From assembly GCF_003265705.1 (NCBI RefSeq), contig NW_020313045.1, forward strand, positions 2,916,987 to 2,980,986: a stretch of 64,000 bases of DNA, in the 5' to 3' direction. Made by a program: the position numbers and the translations under genes. Under the pieces are notes generated by a model. It did not search any database. It saw only the letters and a program-made list of their open reading frames with translations, and was not told where the DNA came from. Positions 10,740-21,284 of this stretch are shown here, piece by piece. Each line of letters opens with the position of its first letter. The first letter of the stretch is position 1. The DNA comes from Callorhinus ursinus. Its lineage: Eukaryota; Chordata; Mammalia; Carnivora; Otariidae.

Positions 10740-12549
10740 TTTGTCCAGAGGAGAAAAGTTGAATGAAAGGACAAAATGCTAACAGGTTAACAACGTCCCC
10801 AGCAAATATACTCTAAACAAATCAGAAAAGACCTGAAACCAAGGGAAAAGAAAGGGAAAGAAAGAAAAAAGAAAGAGAAAAAAAAGAAAAAGATAAAGAT
10901 AAAAACAAAAACAGAACCAACCAAAACAAAACAAAAACAGAGTATGATCAAATATGATCAGGCTAGTGCATAGATCAGTGCCACAGCCTAGATTCTGGGT
11001 GGATTTTGGTCTGTTAGAAAAAGTGTCTCCTAAAATTTTAAAGAAAGAAAGACTTATATATGTACAAAATAAGGGTTGATACAATGAAGGGATGGATGAT
11101 GACTGTAAAGATGAAAATTATAAAAGATTTTATAAAAGGAATTGATAAGAAATTTGAAAAAAGAAAGAAGATTTTTTTTTAAAAAAAGTGAGAGAATGTG
11201 ATCAGGCAGAAGACTAGAACAAAGCCATACACTAGTGATTTAGGGTATATTTTGATCTGTTAGAAGAAACTGTATCTCAAAATTTTAAAGAGAGAGCAAC
11301 TTATATATATATATATGCCAAAAATAAGGGTATCCACTATGAAGGGATAGAATATGACTCTAAAAATGAAAAATAAAATGTTTTTTTTTGAAAAAGGGAT
11401 TGATAAGATGTTGGTTGAGAAAGGGAAAAAGAAAAATTCAAAACAGAAACCAGTTAAAAAAATTAACTTTGAAAAACTATTGAATCATGGTAAAAAAGCC
11501 ATGAATTCTATGTGCAGTCTTCCCCTAGCGCTGGAGTTCTGCCGTTCTCATTGGTCGGTAAACTTGGTCTTGGCTGGCTGTTCCTGCTGCTCTTCTGGGG
11601 GAGGGGCCTGTTGCCGTGGTTTCTGAATGTCTTTGCCGGAGGTTGAATTGCCCCGCCCTTGTCGGCCGGGCTACGCAAGCTGCTTGGGTTTGCCCTCCGG
11701 AGCTTTTGTTCCCTGCAAGCTTTCCATACAGCTTTGGAGAACGAGAATGAAAATGGCGGCCTCCCAGTCTCCACCCGGAGGAGCCGAGAACCCGGGGCCC
11801 CACTCCTCAGTGCGCCCCCAGAGAAAAGCAGTCACTCCCATCTCCCAGGTTTCCTGCCACACTCCGTGCTCACCCGGCCTGTGACCGAGCGTTTCTATCT
11901 CTGGCACCTGACCCCATGTGGAGTCTCCAAACCCAGCAGATCCCTGCAGTGCGTTCCCGCGCCGCTCCTCCCCGGGAAGGAAGGGGAGTCTCCCCGGATC
12001 TGCCACCTGTTGGGTCCCTGCTGGAGGAGCAGTGGCCCGACTGGGCCGCGGATCACAGTTTATGGCCACCCCGAGCTGAGAGCCTGCGCCTCGGCTCCGT
12101 CTCTGCAGCCGGCTTCCCCGCTCTGATACCCGGGAGCTCTGCCGCACTCAGGCACCCCCGGTCTTTCTGTGACCCCGAGGGTTCTGAGACCACACTGTCC
12201 CGCGAGGGTTCCACCCCCCGCTTAGCCACTGCAGCGACGTCCGTCAGCGGAGCCGACTTCTAAAAGGTCCGATTTTGTGCTCCGCGGCTCTAGCACTTGC
12301 CAGAAGCGGCCGACAGAGGCCCCTCCCCCGCCATCTATCCTCCTGAATATCGCCTCGGATTCACTTCTCCGCACGTCCTACCTTCCAGTAAGTGGTCGCT
12401 TCTCTGTTCAGAGAGTTGTTGCTATTCTTTTCTTCGATCTCCTGTTGAGTTCGTAGGTGTTCAGAATGGTTTGATCCCTATTCAGCTGAATTCCCGAGAG
12501 CAGTCGAAATCCAGGTCTCCTACTCCTCCGCCATCTTGCTCCGCCCCCC
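10740..12549 (-). promoter_or_regulatory. L1 5' UTR and internal promoter
   Basis: The proximal part (10740-11500) is A-rich on the plus strand and carries two related tracts of about 350 bp (near 10940-11170 and 11200-11420: 'tgatcaggc', 'ttttgatctgttag', 'aattttaaag'). The distal part (11500-12549) is GC- and CpG-rich, as expected for an L1 promoter. Reading frames of over 150 codons are open on both strands at about 11660-12147, probably because GC-rich DNA lacks stops. Confidence 0.85.
12528..12538 (-). promoter_or_regulatory. YY1-type site at the L1 start
   Basis: CAAGATGGCGG on the minus strand, about 11-21 bases from the L1 5' end. In human L1 a YY1 site in the same place directs accurate transcription start. 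Its preservation suggests promoter competence, but no expression can be inferred. Confidence 0.7.
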
Positions 12550-12778
12550 TGGATGTCTTCTTTGCAGAAATGTCTGTTCATGTCTTCTGCCCATTTCTTG
12601 ATTGGAATATTTTTTCTTTGGGTGTTGAGTTTGGTAAGTTCTTTATAGATTTTGGATACTAATCGTTTATCTGATATGTCATTTGCAAGTATCTTCTCCC
12701 ATTCTGTTGGTTGTCTTTTGGTTTTGTTGACTGTTTCCTTTGTTGTGCAAAAGTTTTTATCTTGATGAAATCAATTAT
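12550..12778 (-). mobile_element. separate L1 ORF2 3' fragment
   Basis: Abuts the 5' end of the large L1 and repeats its ORF2 C-terminal segment corresponding to about 6519-6733 ('ggatgtcttctttg', 'ttctgcccatttcttgattgg', 'gatatgtcatttgcaa'). It is an internal L1 piece with no tail of its own, so it is a rearranged or truncated remnant. Confidence 0.8.
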
Positions 12779-12779
12779 G

Positions 12780-13990
12780 AGAATCTTGAAGTTTTCCCGC
12801 TAATGTTAGGTATAAGGCGGCTATTCCCTTTTACTACTCTTTTTCAACATTGTAGTAGAAGTCCTTGCTAATGACATATGATAAAAAATAGAATAAGAGA
12901 AGGAAATAAAGCTATACAGACTGGAAAGAGAAAAATAAAACTGTCTTTGTTCACAGAGATGATTATGCAGAAAAATCAGAAAGAATCCACCAGGGGTACC
13001 TGGGTGGCTCAGTCATTCAAGGCTCTGACTCTTGATTTCAGCTGAGGTCATGATCTCAGGGTGGTGAGGTCAAACCTAGAGTTGGGCTCTGCACTGGGCA
13101 TGGAGCCTACTTAAGATTCTCTCTCTCTCCCTCTCCCTCTGCCCCTCCCTCCACTCTCTTTCTCAAAAAAAAAAAAGAAAAATCAACCAAAAAAACTCCT
13201 GGAACTAATAAATGATTATAGTAAGGCTGCAGGATACAAGATTAATATACAAATGTCCATCATTTTCCTATATACCAGAAATAAGCAAGTGGAGTCTGCA
13301 ATTGAAAATGTAATACAATTTACATTAGGTATGCTAAACACCAAAATGAAATACTTAGATATAAATGTGACACAATACATACAATGTCTATATGAAGAAA
13401 ACTATGAAGCTTTGATGAGTGAAATCAAAGAACTAAATACACAGATATCTCATGTTCATGAATAGGAAGACTCAGTATCAGTTGTTCCCAACTTGATCTA
13501 TAGATTCAATGCAATCCCAATCAAAATCCCAGCAAGTTATTTTGTGGATATCAACAAATGTTAAAATTTATATGGGAAGGCAAAAGAACCAGAGGGATCA
13601 ACACAAAATTGAAGGAAAAAGACAAAATTGGAGGACCAACACTACCCAACTTCAAGACTTATTATGAATCTACAGTGATCAGGACAGTGTGGTATTGGCA
13701 AAAGAATAGACAAATACATCAGTAGGTGAGAACAGAGAGCCCAGAAACAGACTCACATAAATATAGTCAACTGATTTTCGGCAAAGTTGCAAATAATACA
13801 GTGGAGCCAAGAGAGACTTTTCAACAAATAATGATGGAACAGCCCTCCACATGCAACACAGATCTTACACCAGCTACAAAAATTAACTCAAAATGGATCA
13901 TAGGTCTAAGGGTAAAATACAAAATTATAAATCTCCTAAAACATAAGAGAAAACTTAGATGGCCTTGGTATGGTGATGCCCCAGGAAGGC
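12780..13990 (+). mobile_element. old L1M ORF2, reverse-transcriptase to C-terminal part
   Basis: Plus-strand relic of L1 ORF2. At about 12942-12965 it reads LSLFTEM where a functional copy has LSLFADDM, so the catalytic motif is lost. Downstream, segments meaning 'ntkmkyldinv', 'yeenyealm', '[10 protein letters not shown]' and 'kiggptlpnfktyyes' are visible up to about 13700, then a weak C-terminal region. It probably continues the 2650-5612 element, with about 2 kb of ORF2 missing between. Confidence 0.75.
12993..13182 (+). mobile_element. can-SINE
   Basis: Starts GGGGTACCTGGGTGGCTCAG and ends in a CT-rich stretch followed by an A-rich tail. It is inserted in the old L1M ORF2, and a similar 'gaatccacca' / 'aaatcaacca' flanks it. 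Confidence 0.88.
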
Positions 13991-14237
13991 CTGTTTGTTC
14001 AGATTCTTCTAGGTATTTCTTTATCTAGGAGATAAGGATGCTTCTTTCCTCAAAATATTTGGAGGGCATCTCTCACATGATGGTTTTATGATCTGCTTCA
14101 GGAAAGAAGGGAAAGGAAAGCTCAGAGAGATGTGCTTCTGCTATTTTCTCAAACTCCTTCAGCTTATACTATTCAATATGCCAAGGTGCCGTATTTTATG
14201 GTAGTATGCCCTGAATCCTCTCACAAGACAGTTTTTT

Positions 14238-14341
14238 GAGGTGACTGGCTGGCTCAATCACTGGAGCATGCGACTCTTGATCTCGGGGTTGTGGGTTTGG
14301 GTGTAGAGATTACTTAAAAAAATAAAATCTTAAAAAAAAAA
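14238..14341 (+). mobile_element. old short can-SINE
   Basis: A diverged tRNA-like head ('ggctggctcaatcactggagcatgc'), 'ctcttgatctcggggttg', 'gtgtagagattactt' and an A-rich tail. Older subfamily without the CT-rich body. Confidence 0.75.
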
Positions 14342-14349
14342 CCCCAGGT

Positions 14350-14797
14350 TTTTATTCCCTTGCGTATGGGAGAGTTCACAGTAAAATATGGCTCAAGGAA
14401 GCTGTAGGTGGATATTAGTCCAGGGCATCTAAAAAAACCAAAAACTGCTTTCAAAGGGGACCATGATATACCACCCCCAAAATATGGCAGCTGGGCATAA
14501 GAATTATTTCATTTAAGCTCCTGGAATCCCTTATCTGCCTTACTAAAAGATAAGATGAGGCATATTAAAATGCTTAAGTTTATTTGAGCAAAAATCAATT
14601 CAAATGGGGTAGCACCAAACCGGAAGTGGTTAGGAGCACTCCTCTGACAGGAGCCAGAGGAAAGACAGAAAAGGTGGCAAGGGGTCCAGATGCCCTGGAC
14701 GAATATCCACCTACAGTACATAGAGAACTCCAAAAGTAATCCTTCTAAATCCCACAGCTTCAGAGGCCCAGTTTTAGCTGAGTGACATTCAAAAAAT
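14350..14797. repeat. unassigned repeat-like block with inverted arms
   Basis: A 29-bp inverted repeat with one mismatch joins 14402-14430 (CTGTAGGTGGATATTAGTCC...) to 14688-14716. The 257-bp centre is flanked by otherwise low-copy sequence. The interior ('ttaagtttatttgagcaaaa', 'ggggtagcaccaaaccggaa') resembles LTR text I cannot name. It could be a fold-back element or part of an LTR. Confidence 0.45.
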
Positions 14798-14801
14798 GAC
14801 A

Positions 14802-14896
14802 ATGTGCCTCAGTTGGTTAAGCACTAGCTCCTGATCTCAGGGTCCTGAGTTCAAGCCCCGGGCTGGGCTCCACGCTGGGCATAGAGCCTACTAAAC
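14802..14896 (+). mobile_element. old can-SINE fragment
   Basis: 'gcctcagttggttaagc', 'ctcctgatctcagggtcctg' and a B-box-like 'agttcaagccc', followed by 'gggctccacgctgggcatagagcc'. The tail is decayed. Confidence 0.75.
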
Positions 14897-15059
14897 ACAT
14901 ACACGCACAAACCAAACAAACTCAAAATGACTACCTTTGAACTAAAATGAGTTATAAAGGAACTTCAATCGTTCCTATCTCTTTTGAAGAACATTTAGAA
15001 AGATCCATTTCAAAACTCACACCAACACTTACCCAAATCCATCCTGTTAGTCAAACTAG

Positions 15060-15815
15060 GATCTGAATTCATCCTTGATGCATCCCCTCCTTCATCATCC
15101 TCCCACTGCAAATTCACTGCCAAGCCCAGTTACTCTCTAGATATCTCTTGACTCCATCTTCTTTACTTCTGCCCAAATCACCTAGACCAAGTTACCATTC
15201 TTTCTCACCTGAATTGTATTAATAGCCTTAAACTAGTCTCTGATGAAGTTGTACCCAGCTGCAGCCCATCCCACAGCCAGGAGGATCTTCTCAAAACACA
15301 TATCTGTTCACCCACACACTATCTGATGCCAACAACACAATATGAACAAGACACAGAAGCTCTCTTTGATGGTTCTAATAAAGATCAAAATTCCTATTGA
15401 AGGCCGTATAAAGACTGTCCCTCAGTTACCCCTCCAGCCTGTTCTCCCGTTGTGCTTACAGCCCTACCTTTTACATCCCAGCTACACAGAACCGCGTTTG
15501 TTTCTTTATCTGCCTCCCACTTCCTCCTGAGGTCTTGCATTTGCTTCTCCTCTGGCCTTCTGGACATTGTATCTCCAGCCCTTCCTTCATATTTCGTTTA
15601 TCTGACATCCCTGCTGAGTTGACTCTCCATGAACCTGTCTTGCGCAGCCCTGTTACCGCGGTCATTTCCCATTCATTTGTGAGATCTATTGGAGACCTAG
15701 GTCTCCATGAGGGCCACAATGCGCTCATATCCACTTGGACGTCCTACATGTGTTTTCTATCATCTAAAAGGGGGCCTCTCCTATGGTAGCACTCAATAAA
15801 TACTTGATGAATGGA
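15060..15815 (+). mobile_element. L2 LINE 3' part
   Basis: Diverged plus-strand LINE-2: pyrimidine-rich text in the ORF2 C-terminal order ('cagcctgttctccc', 'gaggtcttgcatttgcttctcctctgg') and the typical 3' end 'agcactcaataaatacttgatgaatgga'. An ancient fossil. Confidence 0.6.
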
Positions 15816-16890
15816 TGCGTGGATAGACTTTTAAAATATTTTGCACGGAGGGCTATTATGCATATGGAAAAGCGAATGTATCATATGTGTCCATCGGACT
15901 TTCACAAAGTGATAGGCATGTAAGAAGTTTCTTTCCGGGTTTTGGGTTCCTAAACCAAGAGAGAATTGTAGGAAGTGAGCACTAGAGGGCAGTACAGGCA
16001 AAGGAACGGAGAGCCGAGCCGCTAGGCAGTGGTCCAGAACAGCAGATGCCCGGCAGTTTCTCAGAGATGCAAAGGATTCTGGGAAGCTCCATGCCATCCA
16101 CACATCCCTCTGGAGGCCAGGGACCGAAGCAGCTTTCTGTGAGGTGCTCGGAGAGCATGCCTTACTATGCCGTTCCCTAACTGTGCTGGTCAGTACTTTC
16201 AGGTATAAGGAGGACAGCATATATGGGTTATCTTATAAATACTCAGAAATGTGTGAAGGAAACAGAAATCTGTCTGAGCAGTCACACCAACAGGGTCTTA
16301 GAGAACTGGAATGGTTTCAGGATGCAACGACAGCAATAATGACCTCACCATCTTGTCGCCCCTTAAAAGTGGACACCTGCTAGTCCTTTATCTTGTGATG
16401 CTGTTGGACTTGGGTTTTGTTTTTGTTTGTTTTTGTTTTTTCTGGTCTCTGCTCCTTTTATTAAGGGCTCTCCCTCAATTTTTGACTTCCACCAACTGCC
16501 TCTTCCCTTCTGCTGCCTTTTCCCAGCCCTTCGCCCTTAAATGCCTTACGCCAAAGTCTGTTCTGAGCTGCTGATCGGTAGTGATCAGGTAGTGAGCAAG
16601 GACACATCACCATCCATCTGTTGTAAGTGGCCTTGTGTTCAGCCTGCTACCATCAGCAGTGTGGACTGGGCAGCAAAGCCATACAATACTAAATACAACT
16701 TTATGGAAGGGACACCCTGTGGTCTTTTTCCTCAGAAGGATGAGAAGAACTGGATTATCTTCCAAAATACTTGAAAATGCTTAAAAGCATGACCAACCTA
16801 TTACTAACACAGCTAAGCAGTTTCAGGCTACATTGTCTTTAATCGTCATTCTTATTGGTTACTGAGTATCTGCCATCCTCTGTTCATTCT
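15816..16890. other. low-copy sequence, no gene seen
   Basis: No repeat family recognised apart from a T/G-rich stretch at 16405-16450. Frames of up to 129 codons (15831-16220, minus) show no domain. Holds the CTCF-like motif at 15977. Confidence 0.5.
15977..15993 (+). promoter_or_regulatory. CTCF-like motif
   Basis: GAGCACTAGAGGGCAGT matches the CTCF core (CCASYAGRKGGCRS type) at nearly every informative position; the first core base differs. CTCF binds such sites to anchor loops and insulators. One motif alone is weak evidence. Confidence 0.45.
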
Positions 16891-16894
16891 AGAC

Positions 16895-17085
16895 TAGAGG
16901 ACTTTGAGGCTAAAACCTTTGTTTGAGTCTAGATTAGGCCACTTGCAAACTGCATGTCCTTGGGCAAGTCACTTAACCTCTCTGAGCCTTAGTTTCCATA
17001 TCTGTACAATGAGGGTGATCATTACTTTCTGTGGTTAACCCTTTAGGATTAAGGTGAGAGTTCTTTGCAAGATGTAGACTACTAG
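16895..17085 (+). mobile_element. MIR SINE
   Basis: Sense MIR text: 'tccttgggcaagtcacttaacctctctgagcc', split here as a diagnostic core plus 'ttccatatctgtacaatgagg', then a diverged 3' part. Confidence 0.8.
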
Positions 17086-17142
17086 ATCAGTGGCTCTCAA
17101 CATTAGTTGTATGCTGTACCTCAGAACTACTGGGGTACTTAA

Positions 17143-17650
17143 TTTTTTTTTTTATTATGTTCGGTTAGCCAGCATATAGCACATCATTAGTTTTTGATGT
17201 GGTGTTCTCTGATTCATTACTTGCATATAACACCCAGTGCTCATCACAACATATACCCTCTTTAATACCCATCACACGGTTACCCCATTCCCCCATCCCC
17301 CTCCCTTCTGAAACCCTCAGGTTGTTTTCCGGAGTCGAGGGTCTCTCATGGTTTGTCTCCCTCTCTGATTTCTTCCCCTTCAGTTTTCCCTTTTTTCCCC
17401 TGTGGTCCTCCATGCTGTTTCTTATGTTCCATGTATGAGTGAAACCATATGATAATTGACTTTCTCTGCTTCACTTATTTCACTTAGCATAATCATCTCC
17501 AGTTCCATCCATGTTGATGTAAATGGTGGGTACTTATCGTTTCTGATGGCTGAGTAATATTCCATTGTATATATGAACAACATCTTCTTTATCCATTCGT
17601 CTGTTGAAGGGCATCTTGGCTCCTTCCACCGTTTGGCTATTGTGGACGTT
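17143..17650 (-). mobile_element. 5'-truncated L1 3' end, part of a composite
   Basis: Minus-strand L1 3' UTR and the very end of ORF2: poly-T at 17143-17153 (A tail), 'cattagtttttgatgtggtg', the C-rich tract at 17285-17312, and 'tggctattgtggacg' at the truncation. ACTGGGGTACTTAA at 17129-17142 recurs only after the adjoining SINE (17852-17866). Confidence 0.85.
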
Positions 17651-17849
17651 TTTATTTATTTATTTTAGAGAGAGACAGAGAGTGTGAGCCGGAGGAGGGG
17701 CCGAGGGAGAGGGAGAGAGAGAATCCCAAGCAGACTCCACGCTGAGCATGGAGCCTGATGTGGGTCTTGATCCCAGGACCCTGAGATCATGACCTGAGGG
17801 AAACCAAGAGTCAAACACCTAACACCAAACAGAGCCACCCAGGCACCTC
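17651..17849 (-). mobile_element. can-SINE joined to the truncated L1
   Basis: Full-length minus-strand SINE whose tail directly abuts the L1 truncation point and whose 5' end ('gccacccaggcacc' on plus) is followed by the duplication ACTGGGGTACTTTAA. It lacks a duplication of its own. Confidence 0.88.
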
Positions 17850-17935
17850 TCACTGGGGTACTTTAAAAGCATGCAGACATCAAGTCCCTCCCTCCAGGTC
17901 TGGTTTGGGACTTGGGTGGCAGGTTTAGTTGCATA

Positions 17936-18790
17936 GGAGATTGCATTGCAGATGTTGAGTGTAGAACACCTGCACTTTACCAAAGATAGACAGTATCTTT
18001 ATTATCCAGCATGACCAAAGATTTGAGGCCATGAGTCCTGCCCACTCAGCTACTCCTTGTTTGGTCACCATTCTTGACAGAAACTAAGCTGTAGGAAAGT
18101 ACCCAATTGTGTCAGGGCCCCTGCTCTGGAGCATACAAAGCTGAAGCCAATGACTCCGGCCAGGATGAAGGTCCTGGGTAGGATGGAAGGGGTATATACA
18201 GTTGAGACCAGACATTTACAACCCAGGTGAGTTGAGGTCCAAGTTTAGGGCATACCTGTGGAGGAAACAATAACTCTAAGGAAAGTCAAGCTAGAATGAA
18301 GGTGAGTTCTGGTCCTTCTTCTCTTGGAAAGGAGGAGTTTCAACATCCCCAAAGCCCTAGCAACATGTCCTTTCTAAATGGGCTGGCTCAGGAAAGTCTG
18401 ATTTTTGCCCATGAAAACACGGATTAAACAAGAATCAATTCCAATTTCAATGCATTTCAACCTTTTCATATTATAGTTGTAGAGCTAATTGCTCTGTATT
18501 GTCATACGCTATAGGGCAGAAAGGCATCATTAAAGTACTAAAAATTCTTTCCATGAAATGGATTTGTGCCACAGTGAGAAGGCCACTGATGAGTTCTTTT
18601 TAAATGGGTTGTTTTGGAGGTGGATTTTTTTTTTTTTTGTAGGTGTCTTTGGAAAAAAAAACTCTCAAATTTGCAAGAGGACATACTCTCATGGAGCCTA
18701 TGGAAGTTCTTAACAAAAAGTGATCACAGCGGTCAGTGTTTAGAGATTTCATTGTTCCATCCCTTCATTCATTCTTCCTTCATTAATTCC
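17936..18790. other. low-copy sequence, no gene seen
   Basis: No repeat family or coding domain recognised. T-rich at 18625-18640. Confidence 0.5.
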
Positions 18791-18794
18791 TTTT

Positions 18795-19335
18795 TTTTAT
18801 TTGACGGATATTCTGTGTTCACCATATATGAGACTTTGTGGAGGCCCTGGGGATCCAGTGGTGAGCAAAAGGAGACATAATTTCATTCTTCATGAAGCTT
18901 ATAGCCTTGTCAGGACACTAGCCAAACAGTCAAACAAATAAATGTGATATTCCAACTGTGACAAATGTGTTGGAACCAATAGTGGGGGAGTTGGACTGCA
19001 GAACATCAGAGAAGCTCATTCTGAGAAAAAGATTTTGGGTGTTGAAATCTCAGTATCTCAAGGGTGAGTAGGCGTTAACCAAGCTGCGGGGCCAGCATGT
19101 GCAAAGGCCCTGTGGTGGAAGGACTTTTGCCTATTGGTGAAGAAGGTCAGTGTTCTTAGAGCCCAGAAACAGATAAGCATGGGTATGGAAGGACACTGGA
19201 AAAAGAGAGGCCACACTCTGCTGGACATTTTAGGCCACAGTTACACTGTTGTTCTTTATCTTGAGAACAAAAAGGATCCTCTAATAGGGCTTTAATTAGC
19301 ACAGGGTGTGATGGAGGGGGGATGTGAGTACTCTG
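18795..19335 (-). mobile_element. L2 LINE fragment
   Basis: Reverse-complement L2 text: 'ggccctggggatccagtggtgagcaaaa', 'cttcatgaagcttatagcctt', 'gtgcaaaggccctg', in the order expected for the antisense of the ORF2 C-terminal part and 3' end. Strongly diverged. Confidence 0.65.
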
Positions 19336-19855
19336 GCTACAGTGAAATAAGACGGGTTAGGAAGTTATTACTGTCCACAGGCGGGAGGTGGGAACTCCAA
19401 GGGATGCTGGACCAGACAGAGACCGATTTCCTTCCCAGAGCAGGCTGGGCATGTTAGCAGTTCCTCCCGTGGCTGGGGACGCACACTGAACAATGTCATC
19501 TTATCTTAGCTTTCTTCCCAGCCTCTTAGGGATGGCACAGAAAGTCTCCACCAGCTCCTCCGTTCCCAAAGAGAAAGGAGAAGAGTATGTGCTTTTAACA
19601 ATTCCATTTGTTTTTGTGGTTTAGCAATTTATCTGAAGTTCCCGAAGACATCGTGGTGGATGTGTGCCAAAGCATTTCAATAACAGTCCAGAATTCATTA
19701 GATGGGCCAGAATAGGGCAGAGTTGTTCTCTTTTTCTTTTTCTAAGTATATGTGCTGTTTACTTATTAAGAATCATGTACTCAGAGATATTAGATGAAAA
19801 ATGAGGAAAATGATGTGATTGGCTGTACTTTATATTAGTCTCTTTACTTACATCA
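19336..19855. other. low-copy sequence, no gene seen
   Basis: No repeat family, exon or RNA gene recognised. Confidence 0.5.
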
Positions 19856-19856
19856 T

Positions 19857-20720
19857 TAAAAAAAAACTTTCCTGAGCTATAATTCACATCCTGTAAAGTT
19901 CACTCTTTTGAAGTGTTGCATTCAGTGCTTTTTAGTGTATTCATAGAGTTGTGCATCAATCCATTTTTAAAAAGTATCATTTTTCCTTTAACGTTTTCAT
20001 TTTATTTATTTATTTTACAAACTTTCCATCATAGAAATCTTCAAACCTACACAAATTGAAAGACTAGTAAATGAAGCTCTTGGTACACAGCACCCTGCGT
20101 CAGCAATTATGAACACAGGCTGATATTGTTCATCTATATTCTCTCTCTCCCCACTGGCTGACTCGGAAGCTGATATCAGATATCATGTCATTTTGACTGC
20201 AAATACTACTGAAATATGACTCTTTTGTTTAAGAAAATAAGCAGGATATTACTATCAACCAGAACATATTAACAATAGTGCCTTCATATCATCAGATATC
20301 CATACCATCAAATACCTATTGGGTCCTCTTTCTTTTTTTACTTCCTTTTCTTTCGTTCATTTTTTTAGGTGGGGGAGGGGGGAGAGAGAGAGAGGGACAG
20401 AGAATCTCAAGCAGGCTCCACACCCAGAGTGGAGCCTGACGTTGGGGCTTCATCTCATGCCCCTGAGATCATGACCTGAGCTGAAGTCAAGAGTCAGATG
20501 CTTAACCGACTGAGCCACCCAGGCGCCCACCCCCCTTGTTTTTCCTCTCTTTAAATAAGTGGTTTGAGTCAGAATCTAAGAAAAGCCCACATTGCATTTG
20601 GTTGATACATCTTTAGTCTCTCTCTCTCTCTTTCTTCTTCTTTTTTTTTGGTCTCATTCTATCATTCCCAAATCACAGTGAAAGAAACTTGGGTCATTTC
20701 CCAATTTTGTTTTCTCTCAT
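19857..20720 (-). mobile_element. old L1 (L1ME-like) 3' UTR, SINE inside
   Basis: 'tgagctataattcacatcctgtaaagtt' and 'gtattcatagagttgtgcatcaat', then 'cttcaaacctacacaaattga' and 'cagcaattatgaacacagg' match antisense old L1 3' ends. The order resumes after the SINE at 20334-20530 with 'gcatttggttgatacatctttagtctc'. Confidence 0.55.
20334..20530 (-). mobile_element. can-SINE
   Basis: Minus-strand copy ending 'cgactgagccacccaggcgccc' at its 5' side. The AAAT tail is decayed. Inserted in the old L1 3' UTR. Confidence 0.88.
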
Positions 20721-21284
20721 GCGCCTTAGAGATACCTCACTAAAAACTGGTATCTGACATAACAGAATAACATTTGCAGAATGTAATATTGTAGTGACAG
20801 TACTGAGGTTGATTGTTACAGACATATTAAACTCTTTGAATATTAAATAGTTACATCCTATTTATAGAGAACATTGGTCCAATAATGAACATAGAGAACA
20901 GCAGCTGGAAATTTATCTCATTCAATGTTCAGAGATAAAAGGGTTAACCGTTCATTCCATTATTTTCTGTAAATAAGTCCTTTTTTCATACTGAAATCTG
21001 ATGGCAATTAAATCTTGATATTCTTCCAAGCTACCGTATGAAGAGGATGCTGAAGGCCATCATCACACAGCATCACCACACTGCAATGTAAGGACTCTTC
21101 CGTTCGCCAATTCTGGCGCACTTCCAAAATATACCCAACAATCCAGTTTTATTTCTGTCCAGGAGGCTGGGTGCCAAGGATTGGATATAAGCACAGGTAC
21201 ATATAAGCAGCAAGATTACAGTCAACAGACTCTGAAATTTAAAATGGCAGACATAGTGAGGCTGGGGAAGCCCCAGCCACATCC
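20721..21284. other. AT-rich low-copy sequence, no gene seen
   Basis: No repeat family or coding domain recognised. Confidence 0.45.

Larger units (their letters stand above)
5613..12549 (-). mobile_element. near full-length carnivore L1
   Basis: One LINE-1 on the minus strand, about 6.9 kb including a 100-N gap. Order from its 5' end: a GC-rich 5' UTR (12549 down to 10740), ORF1 (10739-9843), an 81-nt spacer, ORF2 (9761 to about 6079), and a 3' UTR with a G-rich tract and A-rich tail (about 5613). Its 5' end is intact to the GGGGGGCGGAGCAAGATGGC start typical of L1 promoters. Both ORFs are broken by point stops and small indels, so it cannot now make complete proteins. No convincing target-site duplication was found at the two ends. 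Confidence 0.93.
17086..17935 (+). mobile_element. MER5-type hAT element split by a later insertion
   Basis: 'tagatcagtggctctcaac' and 'cagaactactggggtacttt' at 17086-17142 continue at 17852-17935 with 'ttaaaagcatgcagacatcaag', 'ctccaggtctggtttggg'. This is the order of MER5-type non-autonomous hAT-Charlie elements. The centre is taken up by the L1-SINE composite. Confidence 0.55.

Noticed and set aside
11659..12126. Plus-strand frame of 155 codons read as a gene.
   Set aside because: It lies wholly in the L1 5' UTR; reported only as a possible antisense frame, not as a gene.
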